Virus record (IMG/VR): IMGVR_UViG_3300017971_003851
Coordinates: 1 to 30,888 of that record
Source of the DNA: a virus
Strand: one strand, 5' to 3'
DNA: 30,888 bases
The notes beneath the pieces were generated by a model that saw only the letters and a list, made by a program, of their open reading frames with translations, did not search any database and was not told the origin of the DNA. The position numbers and the translations under genes were made by a program. Each line of letters begins with the position of its first letter. The stretch's first letter is position 1. Positions 1 to 6,144 of this stretch are shown piece by piece.

Positions 1-143
1 CATTTTTTTTACAATTTCAAAACTTATTTATTCAAATCCAGTTGGGTCCACCACTTATTTCAATTTCACGTTCTGTTTTTGTGCTATCAAATTTTTATAG
101 TGAAATAAGCATGTGCTTTTTTAATTATTGAAAAAAATGCCAC

Positions 144-509
144 TCACTTTTTTATTTTAAAATCACAAATTGGGCAATTGGTTGCATGTTCCAAATATTC
201 TTCCAGGTGATGTAAGTGGAAAATAGCTTTACATTGTGGACATTTCAATTTGACCATTTTACTACCACGTTTTGCATGATATTGATTATGGACTTTAGCC
301 AAACAAAGTTCAATATTGTCAATACCGTTATTTTTCTTATCTTCATTAATGTGGTGTGCTATCTCATCATCTTCAAGCATCCTGCCAAGATAGTTTTCAA
401 GTACAATCCTATGTAAAAGAACATAATTGTTTTTGGTTCTTTTTGGATGATCAGGGACTAATGCATATACATAATCCCCTTTACTGACTGTTTTTCTTAT
501 GATCCACAT
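144..509 (-). CDS. HNH endonuclease with C-terminal zinc ribbon
   Basis: This 121-residue protein has the HNH homing-type core: HRIVLE and LGR (residues 33-43), then E-I-A-HHINEDK (about 49-58), the N-N pair near 60-61, and a distal H-x3-H (74-78). This order is typical of phage HNH_3-type nucleases, which nick or cut DNA with one metal ion. The C-terminal 30 residues hold two CPxC knuckles (C90/C93 and C112/C115), likely a structural zinc ribbon. The ATG overlaps the stop of the upstream gene in a TAATG arrangement, so both are read from the promoter at 861-889. Free-standing HNH genes in phages often act as selfish intergenic elements; whether this one is mobile cannot be told here. The fold assignment is firm, the target unknown. 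Confidence 0.88.
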   Translation of the reverse strand: MWIIRKTVSKGDYVYALVPDHPKRTKNNYVLLHRIVLENYLGRMLEDDEIAHHINEDKKNNGIDNIELCLAKVHNQYHAKRGSKMVKLKCPQCKAIFHLHHLEEYLEHATNCPICDFKIKK

Positions 510-826
510 TATATTTTTTTTACATCATTAATATCACATCTATTCCAATAACCACCTGATCCTGCCCAAGAAACTTCAGGGTTTTGAACAATCATTTCCC
601 CTCTTTCCATGTATTCAGCACCACAAAGGATATGATCAATCTTGACCTTATATGATTTTCCTGCTATATGATATTCTCCATCCTTCATGGAATGGTATTT
701 AGTTCCTTTGGGAATGATAACAGTATCACCTTTCTTGAAAGGCAATATGGACAAATCAGAAAAATATCCAATACATTTACCGTCTTGTGTTATTTTATTC
801 ATTCTGCTAATAAATCCCTGAACCAT
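509..826 (-). CDS. Hypothetical phage protein
   Basis: Not recognised; 105 residues. It starts at an ATG preceded by TGGAG and an A-run, and its stop overlaps the ATG of the HNH gene. The middle has a beta-rich stretch (KKGDTVIIPKGTKYHS, about residues 31-46) like a small SH3-like or KOW-like barrel, and the C-terminus is rich in Gly and Trp (SWAGSGGYW). There is no signal peptide or membrane segment. It is the promoter-proximal gene of the two-gene leftward unit, expressed divergently from the sigma54-like operon. No function is assigned. Confidence 0.7.
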   Translation of the reverse strand: MVQGFISRMNKITQDGKCIGYFSDLSILPFKKGDTVIIPKGTKYHSMKDGEYHIAGKSYKVKIDHILCGAEYMERGEMIVQNPEVSWAGSGGYWNRCDINDVKKI

Positions 827-860
827 TTTTTTTCTCCATGTAGTTTTAATGATACTTGCC

Positions 861-889
861 TATATACCAATGTTTGATTAGTTTGTCAA
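861..889 (-). promoter_or_regulatory. Sigma70-type promoter for the leftward genes
   Basis: On the minus strand a perfect -35 hexamer TTGACA (889-884) is followed after exactly 17 bases by TATATA (866-861), a 5-of-6 match to the -10 consensus. It lies 35 bases upstream of the ATG at 826 and points at the two leftward genes. The -35 overlaps a TTTGTCA heptamer of the repeat cluster at 882-926, so a protein bound there could switch this promoter off. Confidence 0.72.
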
Positions 890-926
890 GTCATTTCTTT
901 TTGACAAAATTTGACAGACTTTGACA
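882..926. repeat. Phased TTTGWCA heptamer cluster (candidate operator/UAS)
   Basis: TTTGACA occurs three times in direct repeat at 900-906, 910-916 and 920-926, exactly one helical turn apart. An inverted copy, TTTGTCA, lies at 882-888. The cluster sits about 100-150 bp upstream of the -24/-12 promoter at 1028. That is the usual place for the upstream activating sites of sigma54 enhancer-binding proteins. The copies also contain TTGACA, the sigma70 -35 hexamer, but no -10 follows any of them at 16-18 bp on the plus strand. The same 10-bp-phased triplet recurs at 12045-12071. Confidence 0.6.
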
Positions 927-1027
927 AAATATGGCATCAAATCATGGCAATGGTATTTATAAAAAAATAGTGTCTTTGTAAGTCCTTATAATCACTCAAT
1001 AAAAAAAATATTGATTTTTGTTTATTA

Positions 1028-1044
1028 TTGGCATACCTATTGCT
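1028..1044 (+). promoter_or_regulatory. Sigma54-like (-24/-12) promoter
   Basis: The sequence TTGGCATACCTATTGCT matches the sigma54 consensus YTGGCAcg-N4-TTGCW, with the invariant GG (1030-1031) and GC (1042-1043) separated by the required 10 bases. The predicted transcript starts near 1055, about 38 bases before the ATG at 1093. A second copy at 12154-12170 shares TTGGCATA-N4-TTGCTCTATA and the upstream repeat layout. A TATAAT at 987-992 lacks a suitable -35 and is a weaker alternative. A phage-specific factor with a similar site cannot be excluded. Confidence 0.65.
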
Positions 1045-1092
1045 CTATACTAATAGCAGATAACAAAACAAACCCAAACAAAGGAGAATCAA

Positions 1093-1230
1093 ATGAGCTT
1101 CGACTTCAACAAAGAAAATGACATGGTAGCAATGGCTCAATTTACTGCTCAATTGGTTCGTGAAGGTGTTACATTCATCACCGTTTCCAATAACAATTAT
1201 TTCACCGTAACTCTTACAGGTGGGTTTTAA
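1093..1230 (+). CDS. Small hypothetical protein (45 aa), first gene of operon
   Basis: This 45-residue protein starts MSFDFNKEND and ends VTLTGGF. The ATG has a strong ribosome binding site (AAAGGAGAATCAA) and sits about 38 bases downstream of the predicted start of the -24/-12 promoter. It has no cysteine and no membrane segment; the second half is beta-prone (VTFITVSNNNYFTVTLTG). Its position directly behind the promoter and its strong Shine-Dalgarno sequence suggest high expression. The function is unknown. The hairpin element at 1235 follows its stop by four bases. Confidence 0.7.
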   Translation: MSFDFNKENDMVAMAQFTAQLVREGVTFITVSNNNYFTVTLTGGF

Positions 1231-1234
1231 AAAC

Positions 1235-1262
1235 GGGGGGGAAACCCCCTAGGCGAAATTAA
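1235..1262 (+). repeat. G-run/C-run hairpin with GGCGAAATTAA tail, copy 1
   Basis: Seven G, AAA, five C (1235-1249) form a compact hairpin, followed by TAGGCGAAATTAA and then the AAGGAG binding site of the next gene. Two more copies lie at 1818-1844 and 13501-13530. There is no U-tract, so it is not a standard intrinsic terminator. A role in mRNA processing, 3'-end protection or translation of the next gene is more likely. Confidence 0.75.
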
Positions 1263-1283
1263 CTTTATAATAAGGAGATCAAA

Positions 1284-1811
1284 ATGAAACAACTTACTGC
1301 TAATGATCATGCCCTTCTTGCCAAACGTGGAAAGATTGTAAACGGTTTCACCACTACCGTTAATACTGAAGTCCGTACTGCTGCTGACCGTTTCAAGGAT
1401 TTCAATTTTTCCCCTGCTCCTAAAAAGGTCAAGAAGGTAAAAAAGGCCAAGAAGGTTGCAAATCCTAATGTAAATCATCCCTTGGTTGGTTGTATGTTGC
1501 ATACCTCATGGGGATATGATATGACCATCAATGAATTCTGCAAAATTCTTGAAGTTTCCCCTACTGGCAAAACGGTTGTTTGTCAGATGCTTTATAAAGA
1601 AGGTTTCAATGGATTTCAAGGACCAGTAAAAGCAGGGAAAAAAACCTATGGACCTAAATTCCGTTTACGGGTCAAGGATTATGGTACTTGGAAATCCTTC
1701 AATGGTTCTTATCCTTTCATCGTAAGGGAAAACAAGGAAAAATCTTCAATGCGTATGGGTTATTTCGGTCTTCATAATGGTGGTGAAGTCTATGAAAACC
1801 ACATGGACTAA
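1284..1811 (+). CDS. Hypothetical phage protein with Lys-rich linker
   Basis: This 175-residue protein is not assigned to a named family. Residues 1-45 are polar. Residues 47-59 are a basic tract (KKVKKVKKAKKV), a possible nucleic-acid contact or flexible linker. The rest is a compact domain beginning around HTSWGYDMTINEFCKILEV (about 73-91), a WGYD.TxxxF pattern that I associate with uncharacterised phage proteins. The ribosome binding site AAGGAG lies within the hairpin leader described at 1235, and a second hairpin follows the stop. It probably acts early or at high level, given its promoter-proximal place. Confidence 0.75.
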   Translation: MKQLTANDHALLAKRGKIVNGFTTTVNTEVRTAADRFKDFNFSPAPKKVKKVKKAKKVANPNVNHPLVGCMLHTSWGYDMTINEFCKILEVSPTGKTVVCQMLYKEGFNGFQGPVKAGKKTYGPKFRLRVKDYGTWKSFNGSYPFIVRENKEKSSMRMGYFGLHNGGEVYENHMD

Positions 1812-1817
1812 CCACAA

Positions 1818-1844
1818 GGGGGGAAACCCCCTAGGCGAAATTAA
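1818..1844 (+). repeat. G-run/C-run hairpin with GGCGAAATTAA tail, copy 2
   Basis: Six G, AAA, five C (1818-1831) are followed by TAGGCGAAATTAA, then TCTTAATCAAGGAG and the ATG at 1866. The tail is identical to copy 1 through GGCGAAATTAA, and TTAATCAAGGAGT is shared with copy 3. Because both hairpin and tail are conserved while the neighbouring genes are unrelated, the element itself seems to be the selected unit. Confidence 0.75.
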
Positions 1845-1865
1845 ATCTTAATCAAGGAGTCTAAA

Positions 1866-2171
1866 ATGCCTGAACTTTTTATCAATGATGTTTATTCAAG
1901 CCAAACTGATCTTTATGAACTCATGGGTGAAGATGAAATGTTGGTTCTTTATGATGTTTATATTTTCGCCATTGCTGATGGGGAAATTTATCGCCATAGT
2001 CATGTTTTCAAAGGTCATGTACAGGATGAAGATGGGTTTGAACATCCTAACCGTAATGCTCAATATGATGCTGATCGTTTAGTGGATCAAATTCGTTCCA
2101 AGGGTAAAATCAATACTGATTATTGGGTTTGCATTGGTAACATTTCTGAAATTGAAATGAATGCTGCTTAA
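1866..2171 (+). CDS. Hypothetical acidic protein
   Basis: Not recognised; 101 residues and strongly acidic. The ATG follows AAGGAGTCTAAA. The N-terminal half contains a YELMGEDEMLVLYDVYIF core and a DGEIYRHSHVF hairpin; the end is NISEIEMNAA. There is no signal peptide, cysteine motif or membrane segment. It is cotranscribed with the SprT-like gene 15 bases downstream. Confidence 0.7.
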   Translation: MPELFINDVYSSQTDLYELMGEDEMLVLYDVYIFAIADGEIYRHSHVFKGHVQDEDGFEHPNRNAQYDADRLVDQIRSKGKINTDYWVCIGNISEIEMNAA

Positions 2172-2185
2172 GAAAGGATATTAAA

Positions 2186-2791
2186 ATGAAACTTGCTGAC
2201 TATCTTAAAAAAATCAATCTTTATGATCAAGTTGTTAATGGAGTTAAAAAATACTTTGGAACCAATACAGACATATTCTGTATGGTAGTTGCACGTATAG
2301 AAGATTGTGAATTTAAAATCATGAACAGGTCTAAACATATTGCAGGAACGTGTTTAGGGACTTCCCTTATTCGATTGCATGAAAAAGTAGCTGAACGTCC
2401 TGTTGACCGTAATAAAACAATGCTACATGAAATCGGTCATTTAATCCGTAATTGTGAAAGAAATTTTTATGGGGAAAGTGATTCAGGTGTTACTTTTCGT
2501 TATGTTAAAAAAGGTCCATTTACAGGATTGAAACAGGTACGAAAAAGAAGGTCTCCACATGGCAAGGAATGGAAATCCATAGTAACAGCTATTGGTGGAA
2601 CTCCTAAAACTTGTCATGATTATGATTACCTTCAGGGAAACCCAAGTCAATACAAACACAAATATACTTGCAAAGATTGTGGGTATGTTCACTATACCCA
2701 ACGTCTATTGAAAAATATGGATAGACGGTATCATAGTGGATGTAAACGTAAACCTCATGGTGGTCATTTTATTCATACTCAATTACGATAA
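2186..2791 (+). CDS. SprT-like zinc metalloprotease
   Basis: This 201-residue protein has the zincin signature HEIGH (residues 81-85) with a third candidate ligand in HGKEW (125-129). It also has a SprT-type zinc ribbon: C162-xx-C165 in TCKDCGY, with C186 and H183 nearby. SprT/Spartan family enzymes cleave DNA-bound or cross-linked proteins; phage members are uncharacterised, and a role in removing host DNA-binding proteins or repairing crosslinks is an inference. The start is an ATG with an AAAGGA site. It lies in the sigma54-like operon between unrelated small genes. Length and motif order fit the family. Confidence 0.85.
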   Translation: MKLADYLKKINLYDQVVNGVKKYFGTNTDIFCMVVARIEDCEFKIMNRSKHIAGTCLGTSLIRLHEKVAERPVDRNKTMLHEIGHLIRNCERNFYGESDSGVTFRYVKKGPFTGLKQVRKRRSPHGKEWKSIVTAIGGTPKTCHDYDYLQGNPSQYKHKYTCKDCGYVHYTQRLLKNMDRRYHSGCKRKPHGGHFIHTQLR

Positions 2792-2802
2792 AAGGAATAA
2801 AA

Positions 2803-2946
2803 ATGGTAAAAAGCTTGACAAACAGAAAGGAATCTGTTATGTGTACTGATATTATTGATATGGTAATCAAAGAAGTTGTCAATGATCTGTGTTATGATGC
2901 TATGATGTATTTTGTGGTTTTCTGCTCTTTCATCATTTTCATGTAA
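2803..2946 (+). CDS. Small putative membrane protein (47 aa)
   Basis: This 47-residue protein starts MVKSLTNRKE after AAAGGAATAAAA. The polar N-terminal part is followed by a hydrophobic C-terminal segment (MMYFVVFCSFIIFM) that would make a tail-anchored single membrane span. Its fit in the gap between two genes, with a proper binding site, supports a real gene. No homologue is recognised; small phage membrane peptides of this kind can be holin-like, superinfection-related or regulatory, and none of these is shown here. Confidence 0.6.
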   Translation: MVKSLTNRKESVMCTDIIDMVIKEVVNDLCYDAMMYFVVFCSFIIFM

Positions 2947-2955
2947 GGGGGAATC

Positions 2956-3258
2956 ATGATTAGAGACTATAAAGAGGGTGCTAAAGTTCAAGTTACCATT
3001 TATACTTTTCATCATATTCTGAATTCTTATAAGGCTACAGGATATCCAAATTTGAAATTCTGTAATCTTGTCAAGTCTTTGATTGACAAAGAGGGAACTG
3101 TTACCAAACGGTTCAAGCCGGGATATGAATTCAACGTGGAATGGCCTGTTCCATATAAACGTGAAGATGGAACCATGCAGGATATTACAATTCTACAAAT
3201 GAAAGATCATTGGGTTAAGCCTTGTGATTCCAACTATGAAATTATTAAAGGAGATTAA
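2956..3258 (+). CDS. Hypothetical protein
   Basis: Not recognised; 100 residues, starting MIRDYKEGAKVQVTIYTFHH after an AAGGGGGAATC site. Mixed alpha/beta character, with a basic middle (KRFKPGYEFNVEWPVPYKRE). No cysteine motif, signal or membrane segment. It ends three bases before the CreA-like gene and is probably cotranslated with it. Confidence 0.7.
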   Translation: MIRDYKEGAKVQVTIYTFHHILNSYKATGYPNLKFCNLVKSLIDKEGTVTKRFKPGYEFNVEWPVPYKREDGTMQDITILQMKDHWVKPCDSNYEIIKGD

Positions 3259-3261
3259 AAA

Positions 3262-3765
3262 ATGAAAAAGCAAATGTATTTTGTTGCAGGTATGTTGGTT
3301 GGGGTACTTATGATGATTGTCCTGTCAGTCAACAATTCCTATGCAGGACCAACTGTAGCAACTAAAATCGGTGAAGTGGAATGTGTCAAGCGTATGATGA
3401 GTGGCAATGATAAGATTCAGGTGATTCGAATTGTGGACCCTGATAATCCTTTTGTTGCTATCTTCTTTACAAGGATTGATAGTGGTAAAATCTTTGCTTT
3501 GGCAAATCCATCCAATACCGCTATTGCTGCAAGGTTGATCAAGCCTGTACCTGTAAAGGATGGTAAACAAATTGTGGATAAACGTGATGTGACCAATATA
3601 GCTAGCATCAGTCAATCCATTGGATCAAAGACAATGAAAATTGCAAGGTTCTATGATCCTGATATGAACACTCTTTGCTATTTGGTCTACACTACAAAGC
3701 TCATTGATGGATCATTGAAGCATTCTCTTTCTGTTGTGCCTTTGGGAATGCCTTTAACCCCTTAA
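3262..3765 (+). CDS. CreA-family exported protein
   Basis: This 167-residue protein has a clear Sec signal peptide (residues 1-28, KK then a hydrophobic core, ending NNSYA). The mature part aligns by eye with E. coli CreA throughout: IGEVECVKRMM against IGSVDTVFKMI, the SNTAIAA segment against SDAAISC, and above all the C-terminal block FYDPDMNTLCYLVY-KLIDGSLKHSLSVVPL against [30 protein letters not shown]. CreA is a small periplasmic protein of unknown biochemical function found in Gram-negative bacteria, next to creBCD in E. coli. The phage copy lies in a phage operon with no Cre regulators. It was presumably acquired from a host and would act in the periplasm of the infected cell. Confidence 0.85.
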   Translation: MKKQMYFVAGMLVGVLMMIVLSVNNSYAGPTVATKIGEVECVKRMMSGNDKIQVIRIVDPDNPFVAIFFTRIDSGKIFALANPSNTAIAARLIKPVPVKDGKQIVDKRDVTNIASISQSIGSKTMKIARFYDPDMNTLCYLVYTTKLIDGSLKHSLSVVPLGMPLTP

Positions 3766-3779
3766 TAAGGAATATTATT

Positions 3780-3977
3780 ATGTATGCTAAATGGATTGCA
3801 GAAGATTATTATGCCGGTCCTAATCACTCCAAAGAAATTTTAATAAAACATGGTGAGATTCGGAAAATCCATGCCAAAAAAGAGGATGATTATATCCTTG
3901 AAGGAAAAGACGGTAAGGGTTATTTCGGTTGGGTGAATGCCAAAAACATTGAAGTTTTGGAGTCAAAAAATGCCTAG
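3780..3977 (+). CDS. Hypothetical small protein
   Basis: Not recognised; 65 residues, with an ATG after AATAAGGAATATT. The composition suggests a small beta-barrel (GEIRKIHAKKEDDYILEGKDGKGYFGWVNAKNIEVL), rather like an SH3-type fold. Its last eight bases overlap the start of the DUF262 gene, so the two are translationally coupled. Confidence 0.68.
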   Translation: MYAKWIAEDYYAGPNHSKEILIKHGEIRKIHAKKEDDYILEGKDGKGYFGWVNAKNIEVLESKNA

Positions 3978-4848
3978 ACGTAAACTGACTGAAAAAGAAA
4001 AAGCTGATCGTAAAGAAAAAATGAGAATCAAAGCAGCAATCCATCAAAAAGATTATGCTTTGAACACAAGCCTTGAAGACTGTAAGAATACCATTAAAAG
4101 AGGAAGCATTGGTAAACCTACCTATTTTTTCAAGACAGGGGATAGGGTTACATGGGGTGCATGGGATAAAAATATTGTCATTAAATCTTTTGATAATGGC
4201 ATGTATTATCTATGTGTAAGAGTTGGATGGCATGAAAGATATGGCAAGAGAGTAGGTGTTAAATGTAATATGGATTATTGCCTTTGGGCTGAAATAAGAC
4301 CCTATAAAACCAAAGAAGAAATGGAAGAAAATCCAAGGGTTGAAGAAGATGATGATATATTTTTTAATTATGGACAACGTGATATTCAATCAATTCTTTT
4401 TCAAATGTATGGTGGTGCTGGAATTGATTTAAGTCCTGACTATCAAAGGGAATTGATATGGACTGAAGAACAGAAAGTCTCCCTAATTGATTCCATTTTT
4501 AAAAACATTGATATTGGTAAATTCACCATTATCAGAAGAAAATATCAAGAAGGACAATTAAATCATTATGAAGTATTAGATGGTAAACAAAGAATTCAGG
4601 CATTGCTTGATTTCTATGAATGCCGTTTTAAATATAAAGGATTGACCTATAATGATATGAATTGGAGGGATAGAGTCCATTTCAAAGGATATTCAATCAA
4701 TTGGGCTGAAACTGAACCCTTGACAGATGAACAGAAATACCGTTATTTCCTTAAGTTGAATGTAAGTGGTGTTCCTATTCCTAAAGAACATCTTGACAAA
4801 GTGCGTAAAATGTGGTTAGATGTACAAACAAAAAAACTGAAAGGATAA
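3970..4848 (+). CDS. DUF262 domain protein (ParB/Srx-like nuclease fold)
   Basis: The ATG at 3970 is preferred over an in-frame ATG at 3937 because TTGGAG lies eight bases upstream; it gives 292 residues. Residues 1-130 are a basic N-terminal region not recognised. The DUF262 core follows: PDYQR (157-161), a W-T-x-EQ-x-x-LIDSI segment (164-176), and VLDGKQR (202-208), the signature of this ParB-like family. DUF262 is the N-terminal domain of GmrSD, a restriction system against modified DNA, but also occurs alone in many phages. Here the GmrD-type HNH domain is absent, so a restriction role is not supported. Possible roles include DNA binding or nucleotide-dependent regulation. Confidence 0.8.
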   Translation: MPRRKLTEKEKADRKEKMRIKAAIHQKDYALNTSLEDCKNTIKRGSIGKPTYFFKTGDRVTWGAWDKNIVIKSFDNGMYYLCVRVGWHERYGKRVGVKCNMDYCLWAEIRPYKTKEEMEENPRVEEDDDIFFNYGQRDIQSILFQMYGGAGIDLSPDYQRELIWTEEQKVSLIDSIFKNIDIGKFTIIRRKYQEGQLNHYEVLDGKQRIQALLDFYECRFKYKGLTYNDMNWRDRVHFKGYSINWAETEPLTDEQKYRYFLKLNVSGVPIPKEHLDKVRKMWLDVQTKKLKG

Positions 4849-4851
4849 ACA

Positions 4852-5346
4852 ATGGATACCATATTTCTTTTTCTAGCTTGGGTTGCAGGTGTTATTGCTT
4901 TCTTGTGGTTTTGTCTTGGTTTTGTGTATTTTCTCTATAAACGCAAATTTAATAAAACCTTAAATAGAGTGAAATCTGAAATCAAGCATTCTATTTTAGA
5001 ATCATTGGAAGAAACAGAACGTCTAAGAAGTAATGAAATTCCTTCTGATGAAGATATACTTCTTTACTATAAGATGTATTGTAAGAAGTTTGAATTAGAC
5101 ACAAGGGATACATGGACAACCTTGAAACCCATGACTCTTGATGAATGGGAATCAACAGTTAAAGATGTAGATGGTCTTGTATTTGGTTGGAGATTCATGA
5201 TCTCAAGAACTTCTGATGTAATGGTAGGATTTCCACCTAATTGCACCTTCCATCGTTACCGTGATTATAAGGCAATGGTAGAAGCAGAAGACAATGCATT
5301 TTTTGATCGTATTACTCAAGAAAGTGAAACAGAAAATGAAACATAG
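4852..5346 (+). CDS. Hypothetical single-span membrane protein
   Basis: This 164-residue protein starts MDTIFLFLAW after GAAAGGATAAACA. Residues 3-29 are a strongly hydrophobic transmembrane segment followed by basic residues (YKRKFNKTLNR), so the soluble part is predicted to be cytoplasmic. A helical stretch (30-65) leads to a globular domain with WTTLKPMTLDEWEST and FGWRFMIS. Not recognised. Its 3' end overlaps the next gene by eight bases. Confidence 0.72.
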   Translation: MDTIFLFLAWVAGVIAFLWFCLGFVYFLYKRKFNKTLNRVKSEIKHSILESLEETERLRSNEIPSDEDILLYYKMYCKKFELDTRDTWTTLKPMTLDEWESTVKDVDGLVFGWRFMISRTSDVMVGFPPNCTFHRYRDYKAMVEAEDNAFFDRITQESETENET

Positions 5347-5533
5347 TAAAGAAGATAAAAGAACAGATGAACATATCGAATATCAAAAACGATGGGGGAA
5401 TTATAAATCCGATAAATGGAAAAAAAGGACTATTTTACGTGCTGAAATACAAGATATGCTTCATATATTCCATTTATCAAAAAAAGAATTAAGTGAAGTA
5501 AAAAATAAAATATTGGAGATATCATTAAGATGA
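5339..5533 (+). CDS. Small basic hypothetical protein
   Basis: The start at 5339 (MKHSKEDKRTDE) is chosen over an upstream in-frame ATG at 5294, which would overlap the preceding gene by more than 50 bases; ATGAAACATAG is a coupled stop/start. The result is 64 residues, rich in Lys/Arg/Glu and helical (WGNYKSDKWKKRTILRAEIQDMLHIFHLSKKELSEVK). No known domain. The stop overlaps the following ATG (ATGA). Confidence 0.6.
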   Translation, partial: KHSKEDKRTDEHIEYQKRWGNYKSDKWKKRTILRAEIQDMLHIFHLSKKELSEVKNKILEISLR

Positions 5534-5775
5534 ATTTCATACAAGATAAAGTACATAACATGCCACTTCAAGACATGGTTCAATTGACAAAGGATTATGA
5601 ACTATTTGAAAAGCAAGGTGCCATTGGTGATTGTCTGTTACGTGAAACAGCAGAAAAATTAGCATCTAAAAATGGTCTTACAGAAGGGTCAATGGTTCTT
5701 TGGATGGATAGAATAGCTTTTGAGGCATACCGATACCTTGCACAAGTTTTTATAATGGAATCAGGATTAATTTAA
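5530..5775 (+). CDS. Hypothetical helical protein
   Basis: Not recognised; 81 residues, predicted mostly helical (MNFIQDKVHNMPLQDMVQLTKDYELFEKQGAIGD). It starts by ATGA overlap, with TTGGAGATATCATTAAG upstream. The spacing and coupling argue that it is genuine. Confidence 0.65.
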   Translation: MNFIQDKVHNMPLQDMVQLTKDYELFEKQGAIGDCLLRETAEKLASKNGLTEGSMVLWMDRIAFEAYRYLAQVFIMESGLI

Positions 5776-5777
5776 AA

Positions 5778-5960
5778 ATGGCATTGATTTTACATACAGA
5801 CTATGATATAGAATGGAATAAATGGAATGATGCCATTATAACTTATCATCCTAAAGGATGGAAATTCATTGGATGTGGAACCAATAACAAATATCATAAT
5901 CTTAAAGTAGCAATAGAGACTATGGTAAAAGTGATACAGGTGAAAGACAATGGACATTGA
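5778..5960 (+). CDS. Hypothetical small protein
   Basis: Not recognised; 60 residues containing DYDIEWNKWNDAIITYHPKGWKFIG, a small beta-rich unit. The Shine-Dalgarno is weak (CAGGATTAATTTAAAA), so translation probably depends on the preceding gene, which ends two bases before the ATG. It overlaps the next gene by 11 bases. Confidence 0.58.
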   Translation: MALILHTDYDIEWNKWNDAIITYHPKGWKFIGCGTNNKYHNLKVAIETMVKVIQVKDNGH

Positions 5961-6144
5961 CACAATAGAAGCACTATATAATGCAGGAGCATTTGAAGGA
6001 TTAGTTACTGAATGTCCTGATTGTAGTGGTATTGGTGATGAACAATATACCTGTACTACCTGTTGGGGTCAAGGTGGAAACATTCAAATTGATGTTAATG
6101 AAGTAATAGAAAACCTAATTGAAGGAATAAGAGATGAAATTTAA
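5950..6144 (+). CDS. Small DnaJ-type zinc-finger protein
   Basis: This 64-residue protein holds two CxxCxGxG-like knuckles (CPDCSGIG and CTTCWGQGG, residues 22-43), the pattern of the DnaJ cysteine-rich domain, but only two of the usual four repeats. It would bind one zinc ion. Such mini-proteins occur in phages and plasmids; the partner is unknown. The flanks are acidic and helical. It overlaps the RNA ligase gene by 11 bases, so the two are coupled. Confidence 0.72.
   Translation: MDIDTIEALYNAGAFEGLVTECPDCSGIGDEQYTCTTCWGQGGNIQIDVNEVIENLIEGIRDEI

Noticed and set aside
1-3. Minus-strand ATG at the left edge, possible gene start running out of the window
   Set aside because: No Shine-Dalgarno sequence precedes it and no coding sequence is visible.
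30-54. Possible tRNA 3' end (T-loop-like TTCAAAT, then TCCACCA)
   Set aside because: The bases before TTCAAAT do not pair with CCAGT after it, so there is no T-stem. The 5' part would lie outside the window.
105-126. Possible small terminator, AAGCATGTGCTT followed by T-run
   Set aside because: The stem is only four or five pairs with a tiny loop, too weak to call.
901-926. TTGACA repeats as -35 elements of rightward promoters
   Set aside because: None is followed by a -10 hexamer at 16-18 bases. Only the inverted copy at 884-889 has one, on the minus strand.
882-926. TTTGACA repeats as a CRISPR-like array
   Set aside because: Repeats are seven bases with three-base spacers, far too short. 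They are operator-like. No CRISPR array is seen anywhere in the window.
987-992. TATAAT as a sigma70 -10 for the operon at 1093
   Set aside because: No acceptable -35 is found 16-18 bases upstream, and the -24/-12 site is better placed and conserved in a second copy.
3970-4848. DUF262 gene as part of a GmrSD-type defence system
   Set aside because: No HNH (GmrD) domain is fused to it or adjacent, and the surrounding genes are phage housekeeping-like.
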